From assembly GCF_043641925.1 (NCBI RefSeq), contig NZ_JBHZRU010000022.1, forward strand, positions 4,093 through 68,092: a stretch of DNA of 64,000 bases. Direction: 5' to 3'. Below are positions 18,187 through 27,491 of the stretch, in pieces. Within the stretch, counting starts at the first letter, position 1. Each line of letters starts with the position of its first letter. The translations under genes and the position numbers were made by a program. The DNA is from Paenisporosarcina quisquiliarum_A. GTDB lineage: Bacteria; Bacillota; Bacilli; Bacillales_A; Planococcaceae. The notes beneath the pieces are model-generated. The model ran no database searches. It saw only the letters and a program-made list of their open reading frames with translations, and was not told where the DNA came from.

Positions 18187-18531
18187 CTATTTTGATTGAT
18201 AATTTTCAATCGCTTGTCCGATTTTGGTTTCAGTTATATTCCAATGAGATTCGTGCCAAACCGGCTTTTCATCTGAAATTAAAAAGATTTGTGGCGATTT
18301 ATGTTGAACACCTAAATTACTTTCGATTTCATTCGATACGGATCTGCTTTCAATAACTTTTACAAGGTACGTTTCCACGTCGGATTTAAAAGACGTAAAT
18401 TCTCGATAAGCAGCTGCACTCACTGGACAAGTTGTACTGTGTTTGAAGATTAGTACGGGTTGTTCTTTAGATTTCTGTAATACTTTTTCCCATTCAGGTA
18501 AAGTAGAAATTTCTGTATATGTCGACATCAT
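18187..18531 (-). CDS. ytxJ: YtxJ/BrxC-type bacillithiol-linked thioredoxin-fold protein
   Basis: This 114-residue protein has a thioredoxin-like fold with a monothiol active site in KHSTTCPVSAAAYREF. YtxJ (BrxC) proteins are linked to bacillithiol-dependent redox repair in Bacillaceae. The start at 18531 (MMSTYTE) is chosen because AAAGGGTG lies just upstream and the resulting length matches the family. A longer frame to 18588 lacks an RBS. Confidence 0.82.
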   Translation of the reverse strand: MMSTYTEISTLPEWEKVLQKSKEQPVLIFKHSTTCPVSAAAYREFTSFKSDVETYLVKVIESRSVSNEIESNLGVQHKSPQIFLISDEKPVWHESHWNITETKIGQAIENYQSK

Positions 18532-18677
18532 AAAACACCCTTTCCTCATTATTTCAACCATTATCTCAATGAACGCACGAATACGCACGTATCTTGCCTT
18601 TTTATTTGGTTTATAAGCACGGTTTTTCGGCTATAAAGGAGGAAAACAAATACACAAAAAAGAAGGAGGAAACAGCA

Positions 18678-18812
18678 TTGTCAAAAGATATGACAAGAAA
18701 AGAAGTGATCGAAAAAGTCGCAACTTCTCTAGGCGTAGAAGATTATACCGAAGTAGATCTCGAGAATGAATTCAATGATGATGTCGATGACAAAATAGAA
18801 AATGAGATCTAG
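18678..18812 (+). CDS. Small acidic protein, unknown function
   Basis: A 44-residue product from the TTG at 18678, with AAGGAGG at 8 bp. It begins LSKDMTRKEVIEKVA and ends in a strongly acidic tail (DLENEFNDDVDDKIENE). It has no membrane segment and no family I recognise. The strong RBS favours a real gene. Confidence 0.5.
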   Translation: MSKDMTRKEVIEKVATSLGVEDYTEVDLENEFNDDVDDKIENEI

Positions 18813-18844
18813 TTAGTAAAATACTGCTCGCAACCACGTATTAA

Positions 18845-19042
18845 ATAAGCCAAGCCGTTGGTGCCTTAAACCTGACGTATCAGTACAACGGCGAGCCGCT
18901 TCCAGACACCATCAGTATTGGTGCCATTCATTGCAAACGATCTCAACTAAATCGAATTTTAGACATGTACGTTATGGCAGACGATGAGTTGTATCAAGCA
19001 AAAAACAACGGACGCAACCGTGTTGAACTTCGCGTTTTATGA
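18845..19042 (+). pseudogene. 3' remnant of a GGDEF (diguanylate cyclase) gene
   Basis: A 65-codon frame with no start, preceded by a stop at 18842, encodes ISIGAIHCKR and then MADDELYQAKNNGRNRVE. The latter is the highly conserved last helix of GGDEF domains (A-D-x-A-L-Y-x-A-K-x-x-G-R-N-R). The GGEEF catalytic loop and everything before it are missing. The remnant keeps a strong terminator, so the deletion removed the 5' part only. The GC content is higher than in neighbouring genes. Confidence 0.75.
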
Positions 19043-19055
19043 ACGCGAACCACAA

Positions 19056-19098
19056 AAATAAAGATGACGCCGATATCGTGTTGGCGTCATCTTTATTT
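19056..19098. terminator. Strong bidirectional terminator
   Basis: A perfect 16-bp stem, AAATAAAGATGACGCC with its complement, and an 11-nt loop. It ends the GGDEF remnant and the minus-strand transglutaminase gene. Confidence 0.9.
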
Positions 19099-19101
19099 AT
19101 T

Positions 19102-20979
19102 TCATTGATCGATTAAGCTAACTGAAACTTTCACGTCGAGTTTATGATTTCCTCCACGGTAAATACCTTGAACAGGGCTTACATCCACATAGTCGCGTCC
19201 TACTCCAACACGAATGTGATTTTCTAAAGCTTCTACATTGTTCGTTGGGTCTAAACCTACCCAACCAATCCCTGGGACCATAACTTCTACCCATGCATGG
19301 CTAGCTGCATCACCAATTAATGCTGAATTTTCTCCTACATATAAATATCCGCTAACATATCTTGCTGGAATAGATCTTGATCGAAGAATCCCCAACATGA
19401 CATGGGTAATGTCTTGGCAAACTCCTTTTTTCAAATCAAAAGACTCCGAAGCTTTTGTCGTGACATCAGTTGAAGAACCATCGTACGTAAAGTGATTATG
19501 CAAGTAACCCATTACATTAATTGCGTATTGAACTGGGTTAAGCATTTCACCGATTTCTGAGTCAACCTTATTCATTTGTTCTGCAGTCAAAAATGTATAG
19601 GCTGTGTTGCTTAAATAAGCTAAATAATGATCATGGAACAAAGTAGAATGGAAAATCTCTCTCATTTCAGGTGAATAATCGATTCGGTGAATGAAAGGAC
19701 TTTTTTGAATGCTGACGACTGAAGTTGCTTTTACTTCTAAATGATCATGCTGATTGGCAATGAAAAATGACTCCACACTATTTCCCCAAAGATCGGTATG
19801 TTCTTTCGTTAAGGAAACTGGTGTAATTTCAGCACGATATGAGAGCAATCGTTGACACTCATCAGTTCTCGGTTTTAAGCGTATTGAATTCATACTTTGA
19901 TCAACCATCGTATCATATTGGAAAATATTTGTGTGTTCAATTTTGTATTTCATAGACGATTTCCTTTCAACGAGCTGTGGTAAATCTTGTTCTGCATTCT
20001 GAATTTGAATTTGTGCAGATTCTGGCTCAATTAAATAATACGTCTTTGAAAAAATTTGTCCAATCTCATTACACTTATTTTGGAATTGATTTAAAAACGA
20101 TAACATACCATCCGAATTAACTTCTTTTATTGTCATGACATCAAAGTCGTTCAGTAATTCATTCAACGCACTGTAAAGTTTTTCAGAATAAGGAGCAACT
20201 TTTGCGTTTTCAAGCGCATCGATTGCTGAGCGCACATGGTCCATATTGTAACGAATCGATCTTGGGAATGAACCATCCGCTATAAGGAAAGTCAGAATGG
20301 TTTTTGGGTCCATTTTAGGTTGATTCACCTTAAGATAAGCTTCGTACCCATTAACCATTCGTAAAGCAGAAAGCCATGCATAATAGTCTTCACCTTTATA
20401 CGCCAACTGGGTTTCGCGGGTATGTTCGCACACCACATTCAATATACGTGCCGTTTTTTCTGCTCGTTCTAACCATTTGCCGATTTTTATCATTCGATAC
20501 GCTACTCCACGAGACATACTAGATTCAACAATACCTTGTGCTGTTAATGAAGCTAGTTTTACTTTACGGAAAAAACTTCTCAAATTCCGGATGGAAAAGG
20601 ATTCCCTTTCTGCTTCTACTCCATATAAATAAATATCATTCCAAACTTCAAATAGTTCATTTGGCAAATGATCTCGACTGATGCGTGCATTTTCTCTCGC
20701 AATCCGTACGCAAGTTAATATGGAATTGGCATTCTTTTCGTCAAAAGCTAAATACCGAATATATGTTTCATCCGATGCTTCTGAGTGTTGGAATGCGCTA
20801 AACTCTTTTTCTGTTGAACATATTTCAAAAAGAATTTCCCATTGCTTTCCTTCAATTGAATCTTCCGAAAATGTTTCAACCATTTGAGTTAATTGGACAT
20901 CTAAAACTCGAGTATTCAATTCTGCTCGTTCTATATTACGGGACATCCAATAGAGTGAATCCGCTACTCGACTTAACAT
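19102..20979 (-). CDS. Alpha-E domain / transglutaminase-like fusion protein
   Basis: This 625-residue protein fuses two modules that are usually separate genes. Residues 1-310 form an alpha-E (DUF403) domain beginning MLSRVADSLYWMSRNIERAE. Residues about 345-625 are a bacterial transglutaminase-like protein with an N-terminal beta domain (YKIEHTNIFQYDTMVDQSMN) and a papain-like core with a Cys in KGVCQDITHV, a His in SHAWVEVMV and an Asp in GLDPTNN. The start at 20979 (GGGGAG upstream) overlaps the stop of the ATP-grasp gene. Such sets are proposed to make or process peptide-like amide bonds. Confidence 0.88.
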   Translation of the reverse strand: MLSRVADSLYWMSRNIERAELNTRVLDVQLTQMVETFSEDSIEGKQWEILFEICSTEKEFSAFQHSEASDETYIRYLAFDEKNANSILTCVRIARENARISRDHLPNELFEVWNDIYLYGVEAERESFSIRNLRSFFRKVKLASLTAQGIVESSMSRGVAYRMIKIGKWLERAEKTARILNVVCEHTRETQLAYKGEDYYAWLSALRMVNGYEAYLKVNQPKMDPKTILTFLIADGSFPRSIRYNMDHVRSAIDALENAKVAPYSEKLYSALNELLNDFDVMTIKEVNSDGMLSFLNQFQNKCNEIGQIFSKTYYLIEPESAQIQIQNAEQDLPQLVERKSSMKYKIEHTNIFQYDTMVDQSMNSIRLKPRTDECQRLLSYRAEITPVSLTKEHTDLWGNSVESFFIANQHDHLEVKATSVVSIQKSPFIHRIDYSPEMREIFHSTLFHDHYLAYLSNTAYTFLTAEQMNKVDSEIGEMLNPVQYAINVMGYLHNHFTYDGSSTDVTTKASESFDLKKGVCQDITHVMLGILRSRSIPARYVSGYLYVGENSALIGDAASHAWVEVMVPGIGWVGLDPTNNVEALENHIRVGVGRDYVDVSPVQGIYRGGNHKLDVKVSVSLIDQ

Positions 20980-22424
20980 TAGCTTCTCCCCCCTGACTTC
21001 ATAACCCATGTATCTTTTCCGCCGCCACCTTGTGATGAATTCACCACGAGAGACCCTTTTTTCAATGCTACACGTGATAATCCTCCAGGAAATACATGTG
21101 TTTCCTTTCCACGTATAACAAATACACGTAAATCAACATGACATGGGTAAAACTCTTCCCCTTGGTATGCTGGAGCTCGTGATAACTGAATGGTTGGTTG
21201 TGCTATATATTGATGTGGTGCTTCTAGGATTTTCTCTCGAAAAGTGTCGATTTCTTCTATGGATGCATGCGGACCAATTAACATATCGTACCCACCTGAA
21301 GCTCCCACATTCTTCACCACTAATTCAGACAACCTTGATAGAACCCAGTCACGTTGAACCGGGTCTTCTAAACGATAGGTCTTCACGTTATCGATAATCG
21401 GCTCTTCATTCAAATAAAAACGAATCATATCTGGTACGTAAATATACATTGCCTTATCATCTGCAACTCCGTTACCAATTCCATTCAAAATCGCTACATT
21501 CCCATTTCGATAGGCACTCAATAGTCCTGGCACTCCTAAAGTAGAATCTTCTCTAAACGCTTCAGGATCTAAAAAGTCATCATCAATACGACGATAAATA
21601 ATATGAACTTTTTCCAACCCACGAATCGTCTTCATATAGACAATGTCGTTCACGACAATTAAGTCACGGCCCTCAACGAGTTGAAGTCCCATTTGTTGCG
21701 CTAAAAACACATGATCATAATAAGCTGAATTGTACATGCCAGGAGTTAACAAAACAGCACGTGGATTTTCCACACCTGCAGCAGCATGATCCATGATTGC
21801 TTCGTGTAGGTAAGTCATCTGATGTTCCAAAGTCTCAACAGAGTGTTTAGCGAAAAATTCGGGATAAATTTGTCTCATCACATATCGATTTTGATAGACA
21901 TAAGACATACCTGAGGGATTTCGAAGATTATCTTCTAGAACTAAGTAATTTCCATTTTCATCACGAATTAAATCAATACCTGCCATGAAAATGTGATTAT
22001 TTAAGGGAACTTTCAATCCTTGAACTTGTTTCGCATAGTAATACTGATTTGAATCAATCAATTCTTTAGGGATTATTCCAGCTTCAACGATACGCTGATC
22101 ATGATACACATCATCTAAAAACCGATTAAGCGCTTCTGTCCGTTGAATCATCCCTCTCTCAATCGTCTCCCAATCTTCGGGTGGAATAATGATCGGAACA
22201 AAGTCAAAAGGCATCGTTCTTTCTGCTCCAACATTATTATGATAAACAGTGAACGTGATGCCTTGTCTTAAAAACGAAAGCTGCGCCATGTCATGCTTTT
22301 CTTTTAACTCCTCTTCTGTAAACGTATGTAACATCTCATAAAATTTTTGATAATGATTCTTCGGCTTCCCACTTGCTTCAAGCATTTCATCAAAAAACGG
22401 CTTTACGTTGTAAGACTGAAACAT
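20979..22424 (-). CDS. Circularly permuted ATP-grasp family protein
   Basis: This 481-residue protein is of the CP-ATPgrasp (DUF404/DUF407) type. It has VLEDNLRNPSGMSYVYQNR, a GREDLI-like GRDLIV segment, RRIDDDFLDPEAFREDS, NGIGNGVADDK and a C-terminal KNVGASGGYDM. It is expected to form a carboxylate-amine or similar amide bond using ATP. It is translationally coupled to the alpha-E/transglutaminase fusion, the standard genomic partner. The natural substrate of the cluster is not established. Confidence 0.88.
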   Translation of the reverse strand: MFQSYNVKPFFDEMLEASGKPKNHYQKFYEMLHTFTEEELKEKHDMAQLSFLRQGITFTVYHNNVGAERTMPFDFVPIIIPPEDWETIERGMIQRTEALNRFLDDVYHDQRIVEAGIIPKELIDSNQYYYAKQVQGLKVPLNNHIFMAGIDLIRDENGNYLVLEDNLRNPSGMSYVYQNRYVMRQIYPEFFAKHSVETLEHQMTYLHEAIMDHAAAGVENPRAVLLTPGMYNSAYYDHVFLAQQMGLQLVEGRDLIVVNDIVYMKTIRGLEKVHIIYRRIDDDFLDPEAFREDSTLGVPGLLSAYRNGNVAILNGIGNGVADDKAMYIYVPDMIRFYLNEEPIIDNVKTYRLEDPVQRDWVLSRLSELVVKNVGASGGYDMLIGPHASIEEIDTFREKILEAPHQYIAQPTIQLSRAPAYQGEEFYPCHVDLRVFVIRGKETHVFPGGLSRVALKKGSLVVNSSQGGGGKDTWVMKSGGRS

Positions 22425-22551
22425 TGGACCACCCTCTCTATTAAAAAGTTAGAATAGTTTGATAATTATAGTTCTAGTGTACCACACTAATCTATGTTTC
22501 TTTACCCCCATAAAGCCTATGACAAGCACTTATGGAAAAATAAATAATCTT

Positions 22552-22584
22552 AAAACGAGTTGCCATGTAGGCAACTCGTCGTTG
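22552..22584. terminator. Hairpin flanking the 21-bp array 2
   Basis: An ACGAGTTGCC / GGCAACTCGT stem with a 5-nt loop. A third copy of ACGAGTTGCC occurs past the array near 22720, so an alternative long-range pairing across the array is possible. There is no clean U-run, so the terminator role is uncertain. Confidence 0.5.
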
Positions 22585-22594
22585 TTTGATTATA

Positions 22595-22699
22595 TGGCGA
22601 TAGATGCCGATAATTTGGCGTTTGAGAGAATATATTTGGCGATAGCGGCCGATAATCTGGCGGTAGCGAGTCATAATATGGCGTTAGACCAAAAATCGC
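22595..22699. repeat. 21-bp-period repeat array, family TGGCG (array 2, five units)
   Basis: Units start at 22595, 22616, 22637, 22658 and 22679, exactly 21 bp apart. They read TGGCG(A/T/G)T at the start and mostly ATAAT(T/C/A) at the end. The array occupies the 323-bp gap between the ATP-grasp gene and the ABC substrate-binding protein gene, which otherwise holds only the neighbouring hairpin. Confidence 0.85.
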
Positions 22700-22747
22700 G
22701 TTCGTCCAAGCTGAAAAACGAGTTGCCACGTCTCCGATCACAATCGA

Positions 22748-23818
22748 TTATTCATATTCCCCAATAATTTCAACCGCTTTTTCAGTGAGGCTAGTATCGA
22801 TCGCTTCGTCGAATTTGAATTCGCCGCGAATTGCTCCATTTTTCTTATACAGTTCGTATTGATCACGGATATCGCCGATGAACATTTTCCCGTCTGGGTT
22901 TAAGCCGGTTACATAAACATCTTCCCAAACCGCAGCGTCCTTCAGTCTTGTATATTTTGTCATGATTTCGATGATTTCATCTTTGCCAATGTCTTTCTTA
23001 AAGGCATCGTTATAATCGCGCACCCCTTTTAAATAGGCAGCCATAAAACGAAGCGATACATCTTGCTCTTCATTCATAAATTGTGGCGAACCTAATACCA
23101 TGGCAATTTGCGCTTCAGGTGCATAGTCAGTTGCATCTCCAAATCGAACATGGATTCCCTGTGCAACACCCGTCGTAATTAGTGGTTCAATTTGAAGTGC
23201 CGCATCAATCGATCCATTTTCAATGGCCGCCATCATATTTCCGAATTCAGGCATTAAGACAAATTCTACATCGTCCTTTGTCAGACCTGCATGATCAAGC
23301 ATTTGATGGAAGATATAATCATCTACTCCATGCTCTGAAGAAACAGCGATACGTTTTCCTTTTAAGTCACTGTAATCTTTGATTTCATCAGCTAAGTCAT
23401 CTGCAATGACGAATGTGAAATAAGATTTCCCGTCCGCATTATGTCCTTTGTCTGCAATAATTTTAACGTCGATCCCTTGTGCAATCGCATTGAAGAACGA
23501 TGCGGATGAAATACCGCCCGCAATATCCACTTCTCCTGAAGCAAGAGCTGGCAACATATCATCACTGTTTGCGAATGTTGCAAATTCCACTTCGATATTG
23601 TAATCCGCAAAATAGCCTTTGTCGTTAGCGATATAAAAACCCGCTCCGGATGCCGCTCCATCTTCTGCAATAACCACTTTCGTTTTCTTACTTAACGGAG
23701 CTAAGTCTCCCGATGGATTATCTTTACTCACGTCGTCATTCACATCTACGGATTCTTCATTTGAACATCCACCAATTAATAACACCAGGATCCCGAAAAC
23801 GCATAACCACTTTTTCAT
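22748..23818 (-). CDS. ABC transporter substrate-binding lipoprotein, NitT/TauT (NMT1/THI5-like) type
   Basis: This 356-residue lipoprotein has a signal peptide with lipobox LIGGC (Cys18). The mature part has the SsuA/THI5-like periplasmic-binding fold: GYFADYNIEVEFATFANSDDMLPAL followed by ASGEVDIAGG (split here). It would capture a small solute such as a sulfonate, nitrate or pyrimidine precursor for the ATPase and permease encoded upstream in the same operon. I see no TPP riboswitch upstream, so the substrate remains open. Confidence 0.87.
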   Translation of the reverse strand: MKKWLCVFGILVLLIGGCSNEESVDVNDDVSKDNPSGDLAPLSKKTKVVIAEDGAASGAGFYIANDKGYFADYNIEVEFATFANSDDMLPALASGEVDIAGGISSASFFNAIAQGIDVKIIADKGHNADGKSYFTFVIADDLADEIKDYSDLKGKRIAVSSEHGVDDYIFHQMLDHAGLTKDDVEFVLMPEFGNMMAAIENGSIDAALQIEPLITTGVAQGIHVRFGDATDYAPEAQIAMVLGSPQFMNEEQDVSLRFMAAYLKGVRDYNDAFKKDIGKDEIIEIMTKYTRLKDAAVWEDVYVTGLNPDGKMFIGDIRDQYELYKKNGAIRGEFKFDEAIDTSLTEKAVEIIGEYE

Positions 23819-23831
23819 CCGAATGCTCCCT

Positions 23832-24626
23832 TCACTTTCTTGACTCTTGAACTTCCTCTTGCAAATGACTCCAAATATCTAAAAACTTTTCGGCCATCGA
23901 CGGATTGGATCGAATGTCGATTACCTTTCGCGGATGCGGTAAATCCATCTTTATTTCTTTCAAAATTTTGCCTGGTTGTGAACTCATCAATAAGATACGG
24001 TCGCTTAGAAAAAGGGCTTCATCTATGCTGTGAGTGATGAACAAGACTGTTTTTTTCGTCTCGGACCAAATGGATAGTAACTCTTCTTGTAAAATGTATT
24101 TATTTTGTTCGTCAAGTGCTCCAAATGGTTCATCCATCAATAAAATCTCTGGATCGTTGGCGAATGCTCGCGCAATACTAACTCGCTGCTTCATTCCCCC
24201 AGATAATTCTTTTGGATACATACGGGCGAACTTAGATAACCCGACTTTATTCAAAAAATAATGGGTCCGCTCTTTCACAATGGACGCAGGTAAATGGCGC
24301 ATGTTTAGTCCGAACGCCACATTTTCTTCTACAGTTAGCCAAGGAAGAATGCCGCGTTCTTGAAATACCATGGATTGCAGCGGCCGCTCCTCACTACTTT
24401 TAGCAATTGAAAAAGTTCCAGCACTTTGGTTTTCCAATCCAGCTAATATTCGAAGCAACGTCGTCTTCCCACATCCACTTGGGCCCACAATACAAACGAA
24501 TTCACCATCCGCTATATCGATGGAAATGTTATCGAGGGCAGTCACACTATCCTGTTTTTTATAAAAAACTTTCGTTAAATCTTGAATGCGAATTTTAGGT
24601 GTTTGTTCCAGATTGGTCACCTCCAT
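23832..24626 (-). CDS. ABC transporter ATP-binding protein, NitT/TauT type
   Basis: This 264-residue importer ATPase has Walker A GPSGCGKTT (about residue 42), a Q-loop in MVFQERGILPW, signature LSGGMKQRV, Walker B LLMDEPFGALDE and the H-loop FITHSIDEA. It overlaps the end of the permease gene by 10 bp. The GGAGGTG RBS lies just inside the annotated ATG, so translation might instead begin at a CTG about five codons later. Confidence 0.92.
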   Translation of the reverse strand: MEVTNLEQTPKIRIQDLTKVFYKKQDSVTALDNISIDIADGEFVCIVGPSGCGKTTLLRILAGLENQSAGTFSIAKSSEERPLQSMVFQERGILPWLTVEENVAFGLNMRHLPASIVKERTHYFLNKVGLSKFARMYPKELSGGMKQRVSIARAFANDPEILLMDEPFGALDEQNKYILQEELLSIWSETKKTVLFITHSIDEALFLSDRILLMSSQPGKILKEIKMDLPHPRKVIDIRSNPSMAEKFLDIWSHLQEEVQESRK

Positions 24627-25423
24627 GGTAAAAGTTTTCGTTGTAAAGCTCTGATCAGGAGTGAGAACAAATAGCCAAAAAACGATATGAGGATGAGCCC
24701 CACAAACATTTCTTTCAATAAAAACGCACTATACGAGGTCCATATTAAATAGCCGATTCCTGATTGTGCCCCCATCATTTCAGCAGCAACAATCGTTAAT
24801 AAGGCAATTGCTTGCCCCATCTGAATCCCTTCAAGCATGACTGGCAATGCGCCTGGTAAAGCAATTTTCAGAAAGAAATCTTTTTGGCTGGCTCCGTAAT
24901 TTTTGGCTACATCAATATAGATGGAGTCAATCGTAATGACACCTGCCACCGTGTTAATGACAACCGGGAAAAATACACTCCCTGCAATCGTTACAATTTT
25001 TGATGTTTCACCAATGCCAAAGACGATTAATATTAATGGCAATAAAGCCAGTGTTGGTATGGGCATTAACGCCATGATTAGTGGGGATACAAAGTGTCGA
25101 ATTGGTGCATACAATCCCATACACAAACCAATGATAATTCCGGGAATTACGCCTAACAAAAATCCAGCAAGTATTCGAAAAAGAGAGATCCCCATATGGC
25201 TAAATAGCTCACCACTTGTTAGCAAGCTAGTAAAAGTTGATACAATTTGAGTCGGCGGAGGGAAAAATCGGGAATCGATGATACCTGATTGTGATAAAAA
25301 TTCCCATAACACAAGTAACAACAACGGAGACGATATGGTCAACGCTGCTTTCATGCGACCCTTTCTTTGCTGTTTTCGCCATTCACGCTCTTCCGTTACA
25401 ACTGGATTTATCTCTTCCTTCAT
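24617..25423 (-). CDS. ABC transporter permease, NitT/TauT type
   Basis: This 268-residue BPD_transp_1 permease has six membrane helices and the EAA-like cytoplasmic loop DVAKNYGASQKDFFLKIALPGALP (residues about 170-193), which contacts the ATPase. It is the first gene of the permease-ATPase-lipoprotein operon. The N-terminus is basic and cytoplasmic. Confidence 0.92.
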   Translation of the reverse strand: MKEEINPVVTEEREWRKQQRKGRMKAALTISSPLLLLVLWEFLSQSGIIDSRFFPPPTQIVSTFTSLLTSGELFSHMGISLFRILAGFLLGVIPGIIIGLCMGLYAPIRHFVSPLIMALMPIPTLALLPLILIVFGIGETSKIVTIAGSVFFPVVINTVAGVITIDSIYIDVAKNYGASQKDFFLKIALPGALPVMLEGIQMGQAIALLTIVAAEMMGAQSGIGYLIWTSYSAFLLKEMFVGLILISFFGYLFSLLIRALQRKLLPWR

Positions 25424-25534
25424 AGTTCACCACCTCTTCTTCAAAATAATATGTAATCTGTCGAAAATGTGTGCAATTAGAAACAGTTCAAACAGTGAAT
25501 AAACAAGTCTCAACTTATTATTTTCCACAAAAAA

Positions 25535-25563
25535 ATGACCCAGCAAAAAAAATCTGGGTCATA
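25535..25563 (-). terminator. Terminator of the small basic protein gene
   Basis: An ATGACCCAG / CTGGGTCAT stem with a T-run on the minus strand. Confidence 0.75.
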
Positions 25564-25580
25564 ACCTCTTCTTATTAAAA

Positions 25581-25736
25581 TCATTTCAGACGGTGAATCT
25601 TGGCAGCCGTTTTCAAAATTTGTGTTGACTGGGATTCTTCAGTATTCCCATTCAATTGTGTATTTGTTCTTTTTGGTCGAGTCCAATTGTGATGAAATTG
25701 TGCTGACTTCGAGTCAAACGGTTGTTTTTTACTCAT
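25581..25736 (-). CDS. Small basic protein, unknown function
   Basis: A 51-residue frame starts at the ATG at 25736 with GAGGGGTG upstream and ends just before a terminator. The product begins MSKKQPFDSKSAQFHHNWTR and is hydrophilic, basic and rich in Gln, Asn and Thr. The composition recalls minor small spore proteins, but I cannot assign a family. It explains most of the gap between the ABC operon and the DUF188 gene. Confidence 0.55.
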   Translation of the reverse strand: MSKKQPFDSKSAQFHHNWTRPKRTNTQLNGNTEESQSTQILKTAAKIHRLK

Positions 25737-25804
25737 CCACTTCACCCCTCTTTCTTTGAAATAAAAAGAAGAAATCAGTCATAGTTTGCGTTACCTACTA
25801 TTAT

Positions 25805-26272
25805 TTATTCACTAGGGAATGAATCCTTTCTTTTTTGGCAATTTGCCAATATCTCTCTAAAGCCTTTTTCAAATTTCTCGTTGTCTTCTTTTTGACGTTT
25901 TTTTGGTCCTTTCATGCGCCCACCTGCTTGTCTCACTTTCTGTGACATGTGTCGGCTATATAATAATTGGTCAATATTATCGTTTGTATAAGCTCGACCG
26001 TTTTGGTCAATCACTAACCCTTGTTTTGCTAACACCATGGCTGCAAGACCATAATCTTGAGTCACAACGATATCGCCTTTATTCACCCGATTCACGAGAA
26101 CAAAGTCAACAGCATCTGCACCTTTTGAAACCATGATTGTTTCAGCGCCTTCACGTTGCATATTATGAGCGGTATCGCAGAACAAATACACCGGTATGGA
26201 GAACTGCTTTGCAATTTTAATGGTTAAATCTACAACGGGACATCCATCTGCGTCTACTAAAATATTGGTCAT
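25805..26272 (-). CDS. YaiI/YqxD family (DUF188) protein
   Basis: This 155-residue protein has the DUF188 signature: ILVDADGCPVVDLTIKIAKQ at the N-terminus, VDFVLVNRVNKGDIVVTQDYGLAA in the middle and AYTNDNID. It belongs to a PIN-like fold family with conserved Asp residues. The cellular role is not established; it is widespread in Bacillaceae. Single gene, RBS AGGAAGG. Confidence 0.88.
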   Translation of the reverse strand: MTNILVDADGCPVVDLTIKIAKQFSIPVYLFCDTAHNMQREGAETIMVSKGADAVDFVLVNRVNKGDIVVTQDYGLAAMVLAKQGLVIDQNGRAYTNDNIDQLLYSRHMSQKVRQAGGRMKGPKKRQKEDNEKFEKGFREILANCQKRKDSFPSE

Positions 26273-26429
26273 CAGTTCATTCCTTCCTGCTGTTTTCAGT
26301 AAATCTCCTCTAAACCAACCTTCAACCTTTTTGAATAAAGATTGAAATACTTATACCTCTATAGCACCTTGAATAGAAAACGTGTAAACTAGGATTTATC
26401 GAAAGATTCAGGCGATTGGAGATAACCAT

Positions 26430-27455
26430 ATGCATTTTTTCTTGAAAGTAGGACTTGGTTTAGTTCGAATGAAAAACTTATCCTTATTACTAGCCACATT
26501 ATTCTTTATCTTATTTTGCACGGTAACTATTTATATGTTAGAACCCCAAACTTTTGAAAGTCTTCTCACATCATTTTACTTTGTAATGACCACCTTTTCC
26601 ACGGTCGGATATGGTGATTATTCACCTACTACAATCGAAGGTAGGTTATTTACCATTCTTATGTATTTATTCGGCATTGGATTACTAGGAGTAGTCATTG
26701 GAAAAATTGTAGACACATTTTCTATATTTAGAAAACGGAAGGAAGAAGGCAAATTGGCTTATACCAAAGAAAATCATATCATTATTGTCGGTTGGGGCAA
26801 AAAAACAGAAACAGCAGTTGATGAAATATTGGCATCTGATACAACGAGTGAAGTGGTGATTATTGATACTTTACCCAAATCTCCTACAGATGTTGCATTA
26901 GAACGAGTACATTATGTTCAAGGTGACCCTTCCGAAGAAGAAACGTTTAACCAAGCAAATATTAAAAAAGCCAAATCAGTCATTATTTTTGCAGATGATG
27001 CCATTCAAATTCCTTCTTTGCGTGATGCCAAGACACTTACGATTGCAATAACTGTTGAACGATTAGCTAGTCATGTCCACACGACAGTTGAGATTATGAC
27101 AAAAAAACAAATCCCTAATTTCTCACATGTGAAGGTGGATGAGTTTATCTTATCTCAAGAAACAACATCTTTGCTTGCGGTTCGTTCCGCCATGCATCAA
27201 AACGTCAGTACCATTGTGACGCAATTAATTAGCAGAAGTATTGGTGAAGATTTGTTTGAAGTTCCTAGAAATGATAAGTGGCAAACCTATGGGGATGCTT
27301 TTCATGAATTACTCTCAAATGGCGCAACTTTAATTGCGGACCGTGATCATATGGATATCAATAGAAAATTAAACGAGAATATTCCTTCAGATGCCATATT
27401 GTATGTTATCTGTGATGATGATACTCACCGTAGATTGCTAGCTTTAAATAAATAG
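26430..27455 (+). CDS. Potassium channel with TrkA-N (RCK) domain
   Basis: This 341-residue protein has two membrane helices flanking a pore loop with the K+ selectivity filter TVGYGD (residues 58-63). A cytoplasmic RCK/TrkA-N domain follows from about residue 108, with the Rossmann motif IIIVGWGKKTE. Acidic and nucleotide-binding residues continue in VVIIDTLPKSP. It resembles the B. subtilis YugO class. The channel would be gated by a ligand or nucleotide. Confidence 0.92.
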   Translation: MHFFLKVGLGLVRMKNLSLLLATLFFILFCTVTIYMLEPQTFESLLTSFYFVMTTFSTVGYGDYSPTTIEGRLFTILMYLFGIGLLGVVIGKIVDTFSIFRKRKEEGKLAYTKENHIIIVGWGKKTETAVDEILASDTTSEVVIIDTLPKSPTDVALERVHYVQGDPSEEETFNQANIKKAKSVIIFADDAIQIPSLRDAKTLTIAITVERLASHVHTTVEIMTKKQIPNFSHVKVDEFILSQETTSLLAVRSAMHQNVSTIVTQLISRSIGEDLFEVPRNDKWQTYGDAFHELLSNGATLIADRDHMDINRKLNENIPSDAILYVICDDDTHRRLLALNK

Positions 27456-27491
27456 TTTAATATCCCAAATTTGCTCAAGGAGGAAATTGAC

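Noticed and set aside
25424..25534. TPP riboswitch upstream of the THI5-like ABC operon
   Set aside because: I could not find the conserved CUGAGA or ACCUGAUCUGG elements in the leader.
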